A stretch of DNA of 64,000 nucleotides from Puniceibacterium sp. IMCC21224 (GCF_001038505.1 NZ_LDPY01000001.1:3348001-3412000); one strand, 5' to 3'; positions 1 to 9,867 are shown, counted from the first letter of the stretch. Translations and numbers: made by a program. The notes: generated by a model not told the origin, from the letters alone.

Positions 1-2
1 CA

Positions 3-89
3 TGGTGGAACTGGCCCGCACACAGATTGTCCGACGCCATCGCTGCGTTGCAGAGCAATGATATCGACGCATTGACGGCCCTGGCCTAA
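3..89 (+). CDS. 3' end of an unidentified gene (partial)
   Basis: An open frame enters from the left edge and stops at TAA 87-89, giving 28 residues. The last 20 (ending SNDIDALTALA) have the amphipathic Ala/Leu/Asp pattern of a C-terminal helix and codon use like the neighbours. It is convergent with the SulP gene. Too short to identify; another frame could be the real one. Confidence 0.35.
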   Translation, partial: WWNWPAHRLSDAIAALQSNDIDALTALA

Positions 90-149
90 CGCGATCCTCA
101 TACGGCGTAGAAACGGGGGCCACCTGTCAAAGGCGGCGCCCGCGCGTAA

Positions 150-1727
150 TCAATGTCCGCCCAGAATCCCGGTACGCACGCCATAATTGACGGCCAGTGC
201 GTAATCCGGGTCATCGTCACTGTCGATCACAAGGTGCCCGGCCTTCTTTAACAGGCGGTGGCAATCGCGCGACAGATGACGCAACTGCACCCGTTTGCCC
301 TGCGCCTCGTATTTTGTTGCCAGTGCTTCGATCGCTTGAAGTGCAGATTGATCCACCACCCGGCTGTCGGCAAAGTCGACAATCACTGTCTGCGGATCCT
401 CTTCGGGATTAAAGAGTTCCGAAAAACCTTCGGCCGAGCCAAAGAACAGCGGTCCCTGGATCTGATAAACCTTGGCCCCTTCAGGCGTGGCATAGGTTTT
501 GGCGTGGATGCGGCGGGCGTTGTTCCACGCATAAGCGAGCGCCGAGACGATGACGCCGACAACCACGGCAACGGCCAGGTCTTCGAGCACAGTCACAACC
601 GTGACCAGAAGGATCACAAAGGCATCCATTTTGGGCACCCGCGCCAGAATGGTCAGCGAATTCCACGCGAATGTACCGATCACCACCATGAACATCACGC
701 CGACCAATGCGGCCAGCGGGATCAGTTCGATCATTGGTGAGGCGAACAAGATAAAGGTCAGCAGAAACAGTGCCGCTGCGATGCCAGCCACCCGCGTCCG
801 GCCGCCGGATTTCACGTTGATCATCGACTGCCCGATCATCGCGCAACCGCCCATACCGCCAAAAAACCCGGTGACGGTGTTCGCGATGCCCTGCGCCACA
901 CATTCCTGCGACGCGCCACCGCGCGTACCGGTCATTTCCCCCACCAGATTCAGCGTCAGCAGCGATTCAATCAGTCCGATCGCCGCAAGGATCACCGCAT
1001 ATGGCAGGACAATCTGGAAGGTCTCAAAATTGAGCGGCACCGTCGGGATGTGAAACGCCGGCAGTCCGCCCTGAATCGAAGCAAGATCGCCAACGCGCGG
1101 CACGTCGATGCCAAAGCCGATCACAATAGCCGCGACGATCCCGATACCCGCCAGCGGCGCAGGCACCACGCGGGTGAATTTCGGCAACGCCCAGATGATC
1201 GCCATGGTCAGCGCCACCAGCCCGAGCATAAGGGCAAGCGGCATCCCGGACAGCCATTCACCGCCGCCAACGCCATGGCCGGTCTCGACCATCGTCCCGG
1301 GCACCTTGAACTGCGACATCTGCGCCAGAAAAATCACAATCGCCAGTCCGTTGACAAAACCCAGCATCACCGGATGCGGCACCAGTCGGATAAATTTACC
1401 CCAGCCCAGCGCCCCTGCCGAGATCTGCAACAGCCCCATCAGCACCACCGTCGCAAACAGGTATTCCACCCCATGCTGCGCCACGAGTGCCACCATGACC
1501 ACCGCCAGTGCCCCCGTCGCGCCCGAGATCATCCCCGGTCGCCCGCCGATCAGCGCTGTGATCAGCCCCACCAGAAACGCCGCATACAGACCGACCAGCG
1601 GATGCACCCCCGCGACAAAGGCAAATGCCACCGCTTCGGGCACCAGCGCGAGCGCCACAGTCAAGCCCGACAGCAGTTCGATCCGCAGGCGGGCGGGTGT
1701 CAACCGTTCAGTCGGAATCAGGTTCAT
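150..1727 (-). CDS. SulP-family inorganic anion transporter with STAS domain
   Basis: Predicted inner-membrane carrier or channel for sulfate, bicarbonate or a similar anion; the substrate cannot be read from sequence. The 525-residue protein begins MNLIPTERL, followed by about ten to twelve hydrophobic segments (residues ~20-410) including the family-typical stretch ALVPEAVAFAFVAGVHPLVG. A cytoplasmic STAS domain follows at about 430-510 (the VIVDFADSRVVDQSALQAIE region). The frame stays open upstream for 106 more residues, but that part is Cys/Arg-rich and unlike the family, so I chose the ATG just before the first conserved segment. No strong ribosome binding site precedes it. It is divergent from mtnP, across 305 bases. 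Confidence 0.9.
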   Translation of the reverse strand: MNLIPTERLTPARLRIELLSGLTVALALVPEAVAFAFVAGVHPLVGLYAAFLVGLITALIGGRPGMISGATGALAVVMVALVAQHGVEYLFATVVLMGLLQISAGALGWGKFIRLVPHPVMLGFVNGLAIVIFLAQMSQFKVPGTMVETGHGVGGGEWLSGMPLALMLGLVALTMAIIWALPKFTRVVPAPLAGIGIVAAIVIGFGIDVPRVGDLASIQGGLPAFHIPTVPLNFETFQIVLPYAVILAAIGLIESLLTLNLVGEMTGTRGGASQECVAQGIANTVTGFFGGMGGCAMIGQSMINVKSGGRTRVAGIAAALFLLTFILFASPMIELIPLAALVGVMFMVVIGTFAWNSLTILARVPKMDAFVILLVTVVTVLEDLAVAVVVGVIVSALAYAWNNARRIHAKTYATPEGAKVYQIQGPLFFGSAEGFSELFNPEEDPQTVIVDFADSRVVDQSALQAIEALATKYEAQGKRVQLRHLSRDCHRLLKKAGHLVIDSDDDPDYALAVNYGVRTGILGGH

Positions 1728-2032
1728 TTCGGGCAATGTGAGGCGTTTGGCGAAATTCGCCAGGCTGGTCTTTGGCAAGATCGAAGATCCTTTTAAGGCT
1801 TTTGCGCATTTTGGCGTTTGCACGCTGATACTGCAGCGCAGCATAAATTGCCACCCTCGCAGACAAGGACGTAGGGTTGAGCCGCGCTCATAGCAGGTTC
1901 TGCGCGAAAGGCACGGGATTCCTGTGTAGCCTATCCGTTGCGCGATGTCGCCGTTGCGCGCACGGTCGCACCAGCGTTGCGCAATGCCTGCGCGCGGGGC
2001 ACATTTGCTGCAACGCAACATAGGAGAACCCG
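1728..2032. other. Divergent intergenic region between the SulP gene and mtnP
   Basis: No convincing gene was found in these 305 bases. The region must hold both divergent promoters. The half next to mtnP contains three direct copies of CGTTGCGC (starts 1936, 1952, 1975), which could be a protein-binding site or chance in GC-rich DNA. A clear ribosome binding site (TAGGAGAA) lies just before the mtnP start. Confidence 0.5.
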
Positions 2033-2914
2033 ATGGCAGACACAATTTTGGGCGTGATCGGCGGGTCAGGCGTCTACGAGATCGGCGGGCTGAAAGACGC
2101 GGAATGGATCACCGTCGACAGCCCCTGGGGTGCGCCTTCGGATCAGCTTCTTACCGGGACGCTGGACGGCGTAGCGATGGTGTTTCTGCCCCGACACGGA
2201 CGCGGCCATGTACACAGCCCCAGCACCGTGCCGTACCGCGCAAATATTGACGCGCTGAAACGTCTGGGGGTGACGGACGTGATCTCAGTTTCTGCATGCG
2301 GGTCTTTCCGCGAAGACATGGCGCCGGGCGATTTCGTCGTGGTGGATCAGTTCATAGATCGAACCTTTGCACGCGATAAATCCTTTTTCGGTACTGGCTG
2401 CGTGGCGCATGTGTCGGTGGCACACCCCACCTGCCCGCGACTGGGGGCCGCCTGTCGGGATGCCGGGCGTGCAGTGGGAATCACGATGCATGATGGTGGC
2501 ACGTATCTGGCGATGGAGGGGCCGCAGTTTTCAACCTTGGCAGAGTCGCGCATGTACCGCGACCAATGGCGCGCCGATGTGATCGGCATGACAAACATGC
2601 CCGAAGCCAAACTCGCCCGCGAGGCCGAGCTTTGTTACGCCAGCGTCGCAATGATCACCGATTATGATTGCTGGCACCCGGATCACGACGCGGTAGAAGT
2701 CTCTGATATCATCCGGGTCCTGACCGGAAACGCAGATAAGGCCAGGAACCTTGTGCGGCGTCTGCCCGCCTTGCTTGGCGGTGATCGCGCACCCTGCCCA
2801 CAAGGCTGCGACCGGGCCCTGGACCACGCGCTTATCACTCACCCCGAAGCCCGCGACATGGCATTGCTGCGGCGGCTTGATGCGGTGGCCGGTCGGGTGC
2901 TGCACGAGACGTGA
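2033..2914 (+). CDS. mtnP: S-methyl-5'-thioadenosine phosphorylase
   Basis: Splits 5'-methylthioadenosine with phosphate into adenine and 5-methylthioribose-1-phosphate, the first step of methylthio salvage after polyamine synthesis. The 293-residue protein has the PNP/MTAP-family N-terminal phosphate loop ([14 protein letters not shown], about residues 7-20), the PRHGRGH segment near residue 60, and a substrate-pocket region around [12 protein letters not shown] and [14 protein letters not shown]. The length is typical. The start has TAGGAG eight bases upstream. It lies 71 bases before apt in the same direction, which fits the biology because Apt consumes the adenine this enzyme makes. Confidence 0.95.
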   Translation: MADTILGVIGGSGVYEIGGLKDAEWITVDSPWGAPSDQLLTGTLDGVAMVFLPRHGRGHVHSPSTVPYRANIDALKRLGVTDVISVSACGSFREDMAPGDFVVVDQFIDRTFARDKSFFGTGCVAHVSVAHPTCPRLGAACRDAGRAVGITMHDGGTYLAMEGPQFSTLAESRMYRDQWRADVIGMTNMPEAKLAREAELCYASVAMITDYDCWHPDHDAVEVSDIIRVLTGNADKARNLVRRLPALLGGDRAPCPQGCDRALDHALITHPEARDMALLRRLDAVAGRVLHET

Positions 2915-2985
2915 CCGCGTCGGCCTCAAGTCTTGACCCATCCCAAGCAGGCGCTAACGTCACTGGCGGGTCAGGGGAGTATACC

Positions 2986-3681
2986 ATGCAGCCACCGCGC
3001 AAAGAGGTACGGGATTACATTCGCACCATTGTCGATTTCCCGCACGAGGGGATTCTCTTTCGCGATGTCACCACGCTTTTCGCGGATCCGCGCGGGTTCA
3101 GGATGGCCATTGACCAGTTGCTGACCCCCTATGCCGGGCTGCGGTTCGACAAGGTTGTGGGACTTGAGGCGCGGGGATTTATCCTTGGCGGGGCAGTCGC
3201 ACATCAGCTCAGCGTGGGGTTTGTCCCGATCCGCAAAAAGGGCAAGCTGCCCGGCGCGGTAATTTCAGAGGAATACACCTTGGAATACGGGGCTGCCGTG
3301 GTCGAGATCCACGATGACGCGATCCTGCCCGGCGAGAGGGTGTTGTTGGTTGACGATCTGCTTGCCACCGGCGGCACGGCTAAGGCAGGTATCCAGCTTG
3401 TCGAACGGCTGGGCGGTGTAATTATCGGCTGCGCCTTTATCGTCGACCTGCCCGATCTGGGCGGACGCAAGCGTCTCGAGGACATGGGAATGGAGGTGCA
3501 TGCGCTTTGTGCTTTTGACGGCCAGCAATCTTTGGCGCAACGCCACCCTAATGCCGACATCGCCTGCCTGAGCGCTAGGGCGCGCGGATTACATCGCGCC
3601 AGCCGTCTTCGTCCACGGCGCGCAACCGTTCAAGCGCGGCTTCTGCATCGGCGCGGATCTCGACGCGACTGGCGGCTTTGA
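2986..3681 (+). CDS. apt: Adenine phosphoribosyltransferase with unusual C-terminal read-through extension
   Basis: Converts adenine and PRPP to AMP in the cytoplasm. The start at [20 protein letters not shown] follows a GGGGAG site; an in-frame ATG 25 codons earlier lacks family similarity. The PRPP-binding loop ([14 protein letters not shown]) is at about residues 120-133. Family members usually end just after a CxFxG motif. Here CAFDG ends at residue 179, codon 180 is CAG (3523-3525), and the frame runs 52 residues further into Arg-rich sequence antisense to the next gene. One C-to-T difference would give TAG at the usual end. The core enzyme is intact, so activity is expected; the tail looks like a lost stop or a base error. 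Confidence 0.9.
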   Translation: MQPPRKEVRDYIRTIVDFPHEGILFRDVTTLFADPRGFRMAIDQLLTPYAGLRFDKVVGLEARGFILGGAVAHQLSVGFVPIRKKGKLPGAVISEEYTLEYGAAVVEIHDDAILPGERVLLVDDLLATGGTAKAGIQLVERLGGVIIGCAFIVDLPDLGGRKRLEDMGMEVHALCAFDGQQSLAQRHPNADIACLSARARGLHRASRLRPRRATVQARLLHRRGSRRDWRL

Positions 3682-3934
3682 CCTCGCGGACCCCGGCGAC
3701 CAGTTCATCAATCTCTGGCAGCGGCGTATTGGTGGCGACAGACAGCGCCTGCAACGCCTCAAGGATTTTTCCAAGTTGCTTGCCGTAGCTTGCAACCTCG
3801 GTTTGCACCTTTAATTCGATTTCCGGAATGCCCTTGATATCCGGTGAAAAGAAACGCGGCACGATCTCTTGTGTCACATCGCCGGAAAATGGCGCGCGAA
3901 ACATTGGGGCCCAAACATCAAATGGTGTGATCAT
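3575..3934 (-). CDS. Conserved-looking small protein, function unknown
   Basis: A 119-residue protein starting [12 protein letters not shown] with AGGGAG seven bases before the ATG. It has no signal peptide and no membrane segment. Residues ~40-110 are helical and charged ([21 protein letters not shown], then an Ala/Glu/Arg-rich end), resembling short coiled-coil proteins. I do not recognise a family. It is convergent with apt, whose extended frame overlaps its last 107 bases antisense. Good start signals and normal codon use support it as a real gene. Confidence 0.65.
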   Translation of the reverse strand: MITPFDVWAPMFRAPFSGDVTQEIVPRFFSPDIKGIPEIELKVQTEVASYGKQLGKILEALQALSVATNTPLPEIDELVAGVREVKAASRVEIRADAEAALERLRAVDEDGWRDVIRAP

Positions 3935-4079
3935 TGCAAAACTCCCTGTTCTGAATACTGGGAAGTTTCGCTGCGACGCGGCATCCTGTCAAACGCGCCC
4001 GCCATAGTTGTGCGCAGACAATCGCGCCCGATCCCGTTCGACGGGGCCAATGCCTGAAAAACAAGCACAAAATGCCGGA

Positions 4080-4364
4080 TCAGACCTGAAACACGTCCGC
4101 CCAATCCGGATGCCGTTTGCGCTGTGCATTGACAAACGGGCAAAGCGGCACGATCCGAAATCCTTCGGCGTGAGCATCCGCGACCAGCCTTTCGACCAGC
4201 CGCAGCCCGGCCCCGGTACCACGCATCGCGTCGGGTACGCCGGTATGATCCGCGATCACCAAGGTGGGCGAGGTGATAGAGTAGGTCAGCTCGGCCTCTG
4301 CCCCGCCCTCGCGCAGGACATAACGGCCATGACTTCCATCAACCTCACGCGTGATCTCAGACAA
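4080..4364 (-). CDS. Small GNAT-family N-acetyltransferase (YjdJ/COG2388 type)
   Basis: A 94-residue protein. The acetyl-CoA-binding motif A is seen as [19 protein letters not shown] at about residues 43-61, followed by [16 protein letters not shown], which is typical of the short GNATs with an N-terminal beta-sheet and no separate substrate domain. The substrate is unknown. Its start overlaps the end of the CoA-transferase B gene by eight bases, so it is the last gene of that three-gene minus-strand operon and probably translationally coupled. Confidence 0.85.
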   Translation of the reverse strand: MSEITREVDGSHGRYVLREGGAEAELTYSITSPTLVIADHTGVPDAMRGTGAGLRLVERLVADAHAEGFRIVPLCPFVNAQRKRHPDWADVFQV

Positions 4365-4983
4365 TTGTCGCCTCGGTCGCAGCGCGCAATTCCTCTTCGC
4401 TCACACCGTCGGCGCATTCGACGATTTTCAACCCGCCTTCGACCACGTCCAGCACCCCCATATTGGTGATGATCCGGTCAACGACACCCGTTCCCGTCAG
4501 TGGCAGGGTACACGCCTTGAGCACCTTGGATTCACCGTGCTTATTGGCGTGGTCCATGACCACCACGACGCGCTGCACGCCGGCCACGAGGTCCATCGCG
4601 CCGCCCATGCCTTTGACCAGCTTGCCGGGGATCATCCAGTTCGCCAGATCGCCGTTTTCCGCCACTTCCATCGCGCCAAGAATCGCCATGGCGATCTTGC
4701 CGCCACGGATCATCCCGAACGAAGTCGCAGAGTCGAAATAGGCCGTGTGCGGCAGTTCGGTGATGGTCTGTTTGCCGGCGTTGATCAGGTCAGGGTCCTC
4801 GTCGCCCTCATAGGGAAACGGCCCCATGCCGAGCATACCGTTTTCCGATTGCAGCGTCACTTCGACGCCCTCGGGGATGTAGTTCGACACCAGCGTCGGA
4901 ATGCCGATGCCAAGGTTCACATACGTTCCGTCCTGCAGTTCCTGTGCCGCGCGGGCGGCCATCTGGTTGCGGTCCCAAGCCAT
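4357..4983 (-). CDS. scoB: 3-oxoacid CoA-transferase subunit B
   Basis: Beta subunit of a succinyl-CoA:3-ketoacid (or acetate/acetoacetate) CoA-transferase, which activates acetoacetate by moving CoA from succinyl-CoA. The catalytic Glu of class I CoA-transferases lies in the [10 protein letters not shown] segment (about residues 46-55). The N-terminus ([19 protein letters not shown]) and the [19 protein letters not shown] segment are characteristic. Length 208 fits the family. It follows subunit A by 15 bases and overlaps the GNAT gene downstream. Confidence 0.94.
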   Translation of the reverse strand: MAWDRNQMAARAAQELQDGTYVNLGIGIPTLVSNYIPEGVEVTLQSENGMLGMGPFPYEGDEDPDLINAGKQTITELPHTAYFDSATSFGMIRGGKIAMAILGAMEVAENGDLANWMIPGKLVKGMGGAMDLVAGVQRVVVVMDHANKHGESKVLKACTLPLTGTGVVDRIITNMGVLDVVEGGLKIVECADGVSEEELRAATEATIV

Positions 4984-4998
4984 GATTCATGCCCTCCG

Positions 4999-5703
4999 TT
5001 ATGCCGCGGGGCGCGGGCGCGTGGTGCGCTGTTCGATGCGTTTCTCGTGATCACCCTGGATGATGCGATGCACGTAGACGCCGGGAAGGTGAATATTGTC
5101 AGGGTCGAGTTGTCCGGGTTCGACGATTTCTTCGACCTCGACGACGCAGACCTTGCCGCACATAGCGGCAGGCGGGTTGAAGTTGCGGGCCGTCTTGCGG
5201 AACAGCAGGTTGCCGGTGGTGTCGGCCTTCCACGCCTTGACGATGGACACATCGGCAAAAAGGCCGGTTTCCATGATGAACGTCTCGCCGTTGAAATCCT
5301 TGTGTTCCTTGCCATCGGCGATCTGGGTGCCGACACCAGTCTTGGTGTAAAAGCCCGGAATGCCACAGCCGCCCGCACGCATCCGTTCGGCCAGCGTGCC
5401 CTGCGGATTGAACTCCAGTTCCAGTTCGCCCCCCAGATACTGACGCATGAATTCCTTGTTCTCGCCGACATAAGACGAGATCATCTTTTTCACCTGTTTG
5501 GTCTGCAACAGTATGCCGATGCCAAAATCGTCCACGCCCGCGTTGTTCGACGCAAAGGTCAAATCCTTGGTTCCGGCCTCTTTGATCGCCTGCAACAGCA
5601 ATTCCGGTATCCCGCTGAGGCCAAAGCCGCCCGCCGCGATGAACATGCCGTCGAACAGCAGGCCATCCAGGGCCTCTGCCGCCGATCCGTAGACTTTCTT
5701 CAT
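4999..5703 (-). CDS. scoA: 3-oxoacid CoA-transferase subunit A
   Basis: Alpha subunit partnering the gene just downstream. The chosen start (MKKVYGSAAEALDGL) has AGGAG seven bases upstream; an earlier in-frame ATG gives 16 extra residues without family similarity. The glycine-rich CoA-binding segment IAAGGFGLSGIPELLL lies at about residues 22-37, and the GGCGIPGFYTKTGVGT segment is typical. Length 234 is normal. First gene of a minus-strand operon A-B-GNAT, used for ketone-body or polyhydroxybutyrate-derived acetoacetate metabolism. Confidence 0.94.
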   Translation of the reverse strand: MKKVYGSAAEALDGLLFDGMFIAAGGFGLSGIPELLLQAIKEAGTKDLTFASNNAGVDDFGIGILLQTKQVKKMISSYVGENKEFMRQYLGGELELEFNPQGTLAERMRAGGCGIPGFYTKTGVGTQIADGKEHKDFNGETFIMETGLFADVSIVKAWKADTTGNLLFRKTARNFNPPAAMCGKVCVVEVEEIVEPGQLDPDNIHLPGVYVHRIIQGDHEKRIEQRTTRPRPAA

Positions 5704-5847
5704 GGAAATCTCCTGACCTGATTGCACGATTTGTGGCGCGCAGCGGGCCAAGAGTCAACGCGACCTCCCGCCGTGAGCCCCGAAAATTCTGCGCAGCAGC
5801 ATTTCCGGACGCTCCGGCGGAAAGCCCATTCGTTCGACTGGTCAGCG

Positions 5848-6396
5848 TCAGATCATCCGCACCTGGGTTCCGATCGGCGTGATCTGGAACAGCTCCTCGA
5901 TCTTCGCATTGTAAAGCCCGATACACCCATCCGAGGACGGTCGGCCAATCTTGCGCGTGTCATGGGTGCCGTGGATCAGATAGGCGGGCCAGTCCAAATA
6001 CATTGCATGAGTGCCCAGCGGATTGTCCGGCCCCGGCGGCATATATTTCCAATCAGGAAAGCGTTCGCGCTGTGACTGCGTCGGCGTCCAGTCCGGTCCG
6101 ACCTTCTTGCGCACAATTTTTGTATACCCGCGACGGGTCAACTCATCGGTCTTGGGCACCGAGGTCGGGTAGATGCGATAATCGCTGCCATCTGCATTCC
6201 AGTAGTGCAGCGCACGGCTGGCGGTGTCGCAAACAATCGCGCCCTTGCCCAGACTGTCAAAGTGATCGCGCCAGTCCTGGCTGACAAAACTAGAAATATT
6301 GTGACGCGCAACGCCCGAATTTGCCATGGCCCAAGCCGGGATCAGCGATGCCGCAATCCCTGTAACCAGCGTGCGACGGGTAATATTTGAGGACAT
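5848..6396 (-). CDS. Exported L,D-transpeptidase (YkuD domain)
   Basis: Predicted periplasmic enzyme that cross-links peptidoglycan stem peptides or attaches proteins to them. The 182-residue protein starts MSSNITRRTLVTGIAASL, a signal peptide with a twin-Arg-like TRR. The catalytic motif HGTHDTRKIGRPSSDGCI spans about residues 142-159, with His142 and Cys158 as the expected catalytic pair. An in-frame upstream ATG adds 28 residues before the signal and is unlikely; AAGGCAGG precedes the chosen start. It stands alone between the CoA-transferase operon and topA. Confidence 0.9.
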   Translation of the reverse strand: MSSNITRRTLVTGIAASLIPAWAMANSGVARHNISSFVSQDWRDHFDSLGKGAIVCDTASRALHYWNADGSDYRIYPTSVPKTDELTRRGYTKIVRKKVGPDWTPTQSQRERFPDWKYMPPGPDNPLGTHAMYLDWPAYLIHGTHDTRKIGRPSSDGCIGLYNAKIEELFQITPIGTQVRMI

Positions 6397-6515
6397 TTCT
6401 ATGCCTGCCTTTCTGCTCGACTTGTCAGGTCGCAGACTGGCGCGTCCAAGATCGGGAGGCCAATCACATTCCATTTCCAAAATGTGATCGGCAGAAATAT
6501 CACATATCTGACGCC

Positions 6516-9287
6516 CTAGCCGATGTCGTCGGCACTGGGCGTCTTGTCTGATGCCTTAGGCGCCTCTGGCTTTTTGGTCGCCGTCTTTGTTGCGGCTGCC
6601 TTGGTCGCCGCAGCTTTGGTCGCGGGCTTTTTCGCAGCGGGTTTCTTGGCAGCTGGCTTTTTCGCGGCGGCCTTTTTGGCCGGTGCTTTTTTGGCCGGGG
6701 CCTTCTTGCCAGATTTACTGGCCTTTTCGGCGATCAACGCCACCGCGACCTCCATTGTCACATCTTCGGGTTGGGTGTCCTTGGGCAGGGTCGCATTGAC
6801 CTTTTCCCATTTGACATAGGCCCCATAGCGCCCCTCCATGATCGAGACCGCGCCACCGTCCGGGTGATCGCCCATCTCGCGCAACGCCTTGGCCGCTGTG
6901 CCGCGCCGCCCCGGGTTGGCCCGCTTTTCGGCCAGTAACTCCACGGCCCGGTTCATGCCGATGTCAAAAACATCCGCCGGATCCTTGAGATTGGCATAAA
7001 CCGGTTTGGCGTCGTCAGGCAGTTGGTGCTGGAGGTACGGGCCGAACCGGCCAAAGTTCGACCGGATTTCCCCGCCTTCGGGATGCATCCCGACGGAGCG
7101 TGGCAGCGACAACAGCGTCACCGCCTTTTCCAACGTCATCTCTTCCTTGTTCCAACCGCGCGGCAGCGACGACCGTTTGGGTTTCTTGATCTCCGGTGTG
7201 ACTTCGCCGCGCTGAACATAGGGGCCGAAACGCCCCGATTTCAGCCAGATCTCGTCTCCGGCATCCTCGCCCAGCAATTTCTCCTCACCGTCTGCCCCCT
7301 CACCCGCGATAGGACGGGTATATGTGCATTCCGGGTAGTTGCCGCAGCCGACAAACCCACCAGAGCGCGAGGTTTTGAGGTGCAACTGCCCCAGCCCGCA
7401 TTTCGGGCAGACCCGCGGATCAGTGCCATCCTCGCGCGGCGGATACAGCTGTGGCGCAAGGGCTGCGTCGAGCACATCCAGCACTTCGGTAATGCGCAAT
7501 TCGGAAGTTTCGGAAATTGCTACCGAAAAGTCCTTCCAGAAATTGGCAAGCACGTCCTTGTAATTCGCTTCGCCTGCACTGACGTGATCCAGATCATCCT
7601 CAAGTGCAGCGGTAAAATCGTATTCAATGTAGCGCTTGAAGAAGTTCAGCAGAAAGATCGTGACGATCCGACCCTTGTCCTCGGGGAATAGACGGTTCTT
7701 GTCCTTGCGGACATATTCGCGGTCCTGAATCGTCGTGATCACTGAGGCATAGGTCGACGGACGCCCGATGCCCAGCTCTTCCATCTTTTTGACCAGCGTC
7801 GCCTCGGTATAGCGCGGCGGCGGCTGGGTGAAACTTTGCAGCGCCAGAACGGCATTGTTGGTGGACAGCACCGCAGAGGGGCTCTTGTCTTGCTCGACCA
7901 CATCGTCGTCCTTGGTGGTCGCCTTAGCGAACTGTTCTTTCAGTCCGGATTTGGCAAAGGCAGCAGGCTCACCCTGGCTGATCTGTGGCAGACGGTTTTC
8001 ATCCTCATCGCCGACATCGTCGCGCCCTTCCTCATAAACCTTGAGGAAACCATCGAACAGCACAACCTGCCCTGTGGCGCGCAATTCAACCTGACCGTCG
8101 CGCGATCCAATGTCGACCGTGGTGCGTTCCAGACGCGCGCTCTCCATCTGACAGGCAAGGGTCCGCTTCCAGATCAGATCATACAGCTTGCGCTGATCAG
8201 CATCCGACAGTTTCAGCGCTGCCGCATCTTTGGTCATATCGGTCGGGCGGATACATTCATGCGCTTCCTGCGCGTTCTTCGCCTTATTCTTGTAGATCCG
8301 TGGGCTGGGCGGCACATATTCGGCGCCATACCGGTCCTTGATCGCGCCGCGCGCCTCTTGAACGGCCTCGGGGGCCATGTCGATGCCATCAGTCCGCATA
8401 TAGGTGATGTGCCCGGCCTCGTAGAGCCGCTGCGCAGAGCCCATGCACATCTTGGCACCCATACCGAACTTGCGGCTCGCCTCTTGCTGGAGGGTCGAGG
8501 TCATAAATGGGGCAGACGGATTGCGCGACGCCGGTTTCGCCTCGACCGACTGGACGGTCAGATCGCGCGAGGTGACGGCCTGCACAGCAATTTCCGCCTG
8601 AGTCCGGTTCGCCAGATCGTAGCGGTCCAGCTTTTTACCCGCGAGCACCGTCAGACGCGCCTCGTATTCCTGACCGCGCGGCGTGGAAAACAGTGCCTTG
8701 ACCGACCAGTATTCGCGGTTGTTGAACGCTTCAATCTCCATCTCGCGCTCGACGATCAAACGCAGACAGACGGACTGCACCCGCCCTGCAGAACGCGCGC
8801 CGGGCAACTTGCGCCACAGCACCGGTGACAGATTGAAACCGACGAGATAATCCAGAGCGCGGCGGGCGAGATAAGCCTCGACCAGCGGCGCGTCGATATC
8901 GCGCGGGTTTTTCATCGCCTCGGTCACAGCGGCCTTGGTGATCGCGTTAAACGTAACGCGGCTGACGGCGGTGTCTTTCTTGATCGAGCGGCGCTTTGTC
9001 AGTGCCTCTTGCAGATGCCAACTGATCGCCTCACCCTCACGATCGGGGTCAGTTGCAAGGATCAGGGCGTTGTCCTTGGCCAGCGCGTCAGCAATCGCTT
9101 TCATGTGCTTCTTGGAGTCGTTTCCGATCTCCCAGATCATCTCGAATCCGTTTTCGGTGTCGACCGATCCGTCCTTGGGCGGCAGGTCACGGACATGCCC
9201 GTATGACGCCAGAACGGTGTAATCAGAACCCAGATACTTGTTGATAGTCTTGGCTTTGGCCGGGGATTCGACAACAACAACTGGCAT
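6516..9287 (-). CDS. topA: DNA topoisomerase I (type IA) with Lys/Ala-rich tail
   Basis: Relaxes negative supercoils through a 5'-phosphotyrosine intermediate. The 923-residue protein begins MPVVVVESPAKAKTINKYL, the Toprim domain. The catalytic Tyr is in ITYMRTDGIDM. A four-Cys zinc-binding segment (CPKCG...CGNYPEC) lies in the C-terminal part, followed by repeated topoisomerase C-terminal modules (SGRFGPYVQRG, FGRFGPYLQH, EGRYGAYVKW). The last ~65 residues are a low-complexity Lys-Lys-Ala/Pro tail, probably contacting DNA or RNA polymerase. The frame is open 131 codons upstream, but only the chosen ATG begins at the conserved Toprim strand. Confidence 0.96.
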   Translation of the reverse strand: MPVVVVESPAKAKTINKYLGSDYTVLASYGHVRDLPPKDGSVDTENGFEMIWEIGNDSKKHMKAIADALAKDNALILATDPDREGEAISWHLQEALTKRRSIKKDTAVSRVTFNAITKAAVTEAMKNPRDIDAPLVEAYLARRALDYLVGFNLSPVLWRKLPGARSAGRVQSVCLRLIVEREMEIEAFNNREYWSVKALFSTPRGQEYEARLTVLAGKKLDRYDLANRTQAEIAVQAVTSRDLTVQSVEAKPASRNPSAPFMTSTLQQEASRKFGMGAKMCMGSAQRLYEAGHITYMRTDGIDMAPEAVQEARGAIKDRYGAEYVPPSPRIYKNKAKNAQEAHECIRPTDMTKDAAALKLSDADQRKLYDLIWKRTLACQMESARLERTTVDIGSRDGQVELRATGQVVLFDGFLKVYEEGRDDVGDEDENRLPQISQGEPAAFAKSGLKEQFAKATTKDDDVVEQDKSPSAVLSTNNAVLALQSFTQPPPRYTEATLVKKMEELGIGRPSTYASVITTIQDREYVRKDKNRLFPEDKGRIVTIFLLNFFKRYIEYDFTAALEDDLDHVSAGEANYKDVLANFWKDFSVAISETSELRITEVLDVLDAALAPQLYPPREDGTDPRVCPKCGLGQLHLKTSRSGGFVGCGNYPECTYTRPIAGEGADGEEKLLGEDAGDEIWLKSGRFGPYVQRGEVTPEIKKPKRSSLPRGWNKEEMTLEKAVTLLSLPRSVGMHPEGGEIRSNFGRFGPYLQHQLPDDAKPVYANLKDPADVFDIGMNRAVELLAEKRANPGRRGTAAKALREMGDHPDGGAVSIMEGRYGAYVKWEKVNATLPKDTQPEDVTMEVAVALIAEKASKSGKKAPAKKAPAKKAAAKKPAAKKPAAKKPATKAAATKAAATKTATKKPEAPKASDKTPSADDIG

Positions 9288-9438
9288 GAAAATAGCACCT
9301 TTCGGGGTTTCGTCTGGCTCGCGTATGGCGTTCCGGCATGTGGGGTGCAAGGGGGAATTGTCAATGCACAAGGCCGGAACGTCTGGTGCCGCCCCCTGCG
9401 TCGGGCTAGAATCCGGGCAGATCGGAATGGGGGGCAAA

Positions 9439-9867
9439 ATGCGAATTCTTGCGATATTTCTAGGCGCTTGGATGCCGGTCGCGGCGCTGGCGTGGACTGA
9501 ACCGGCGCGCGGCACTGACTTGCGCGCAGATTTGATGGACGCGCTGCGGCCACATGCGGAATGGCAATTGGGCGCGCCGCTGGTCTTTGTTGTCCACGAT
9601 CTGCGTGTCGACGGTGACGTGGGATTCGCCAGCATGTCAGCCGTGCGTCCCGGCGGAGCCGAGATTGATCTGCGGCGCACGCCTGCTTATGCGCGCGGGA
9701 TGCTGGACCCCGAATATATGGACGGTGCGTCATTTCAGGTGCTCTACCGCCGGTCGGGCCGGGTCTGGGTCGCAGAGCACTGGGTATTAGGGGCGACAGA
9801 CGTTTGGTGGTCCGATCCCGCGTTTTGCCCCACCTGGCGCGCGGTGATCGCCGAGGTCTGCCGCTGA
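9439..9867 (+). CDS. Small exported protein of unknown function
   Basis: A 142-residue protein with a clear Sec signal peptide (MRILAIFLGAWMPVAALAW). The ATG follows a GGGGGG stretch; the frame is open upstream but the signal sequence fixes the start. The mature part is rich in Trp, Arg and Asp (QVLYRRSGRVWVAEHWVLG) and has two Cys near the end that could form a disulfide. I do not recognise a domain. Divergent from topA and convergent with dprA across 302 bases. Confidence 0.75.
   Translation: MRILAIFLGAWMPVAALAWTEPARGTDLRADLMDALRPHAEWQLGAPLVFVVHDLRVDGDVGFASMSAVRPGGAEIDLRRTPAYARGMLDPEYMDGASFQVLYRRSGRVWVAEHWVLGATDVWWSDPAFCPTWRAVIAEVCR

Noticed and set aside
4351..5721. Long open frame (456 codons) on the plus strand across the CoA-transferase genes
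   Set aside because: It is antisense to two clearly recognised CoA-transferase genes; the His/Asp/Arg-rich product is typical of the opposite frame in GC-rich DNA.
6600..6720. Repetitive sequence near the end of topA that first looks like a tandem repeat
   Set aside because: It encodes the Lys/Ala-rich tail of TopA; the periodicity comes from the KKA/KKP codons.
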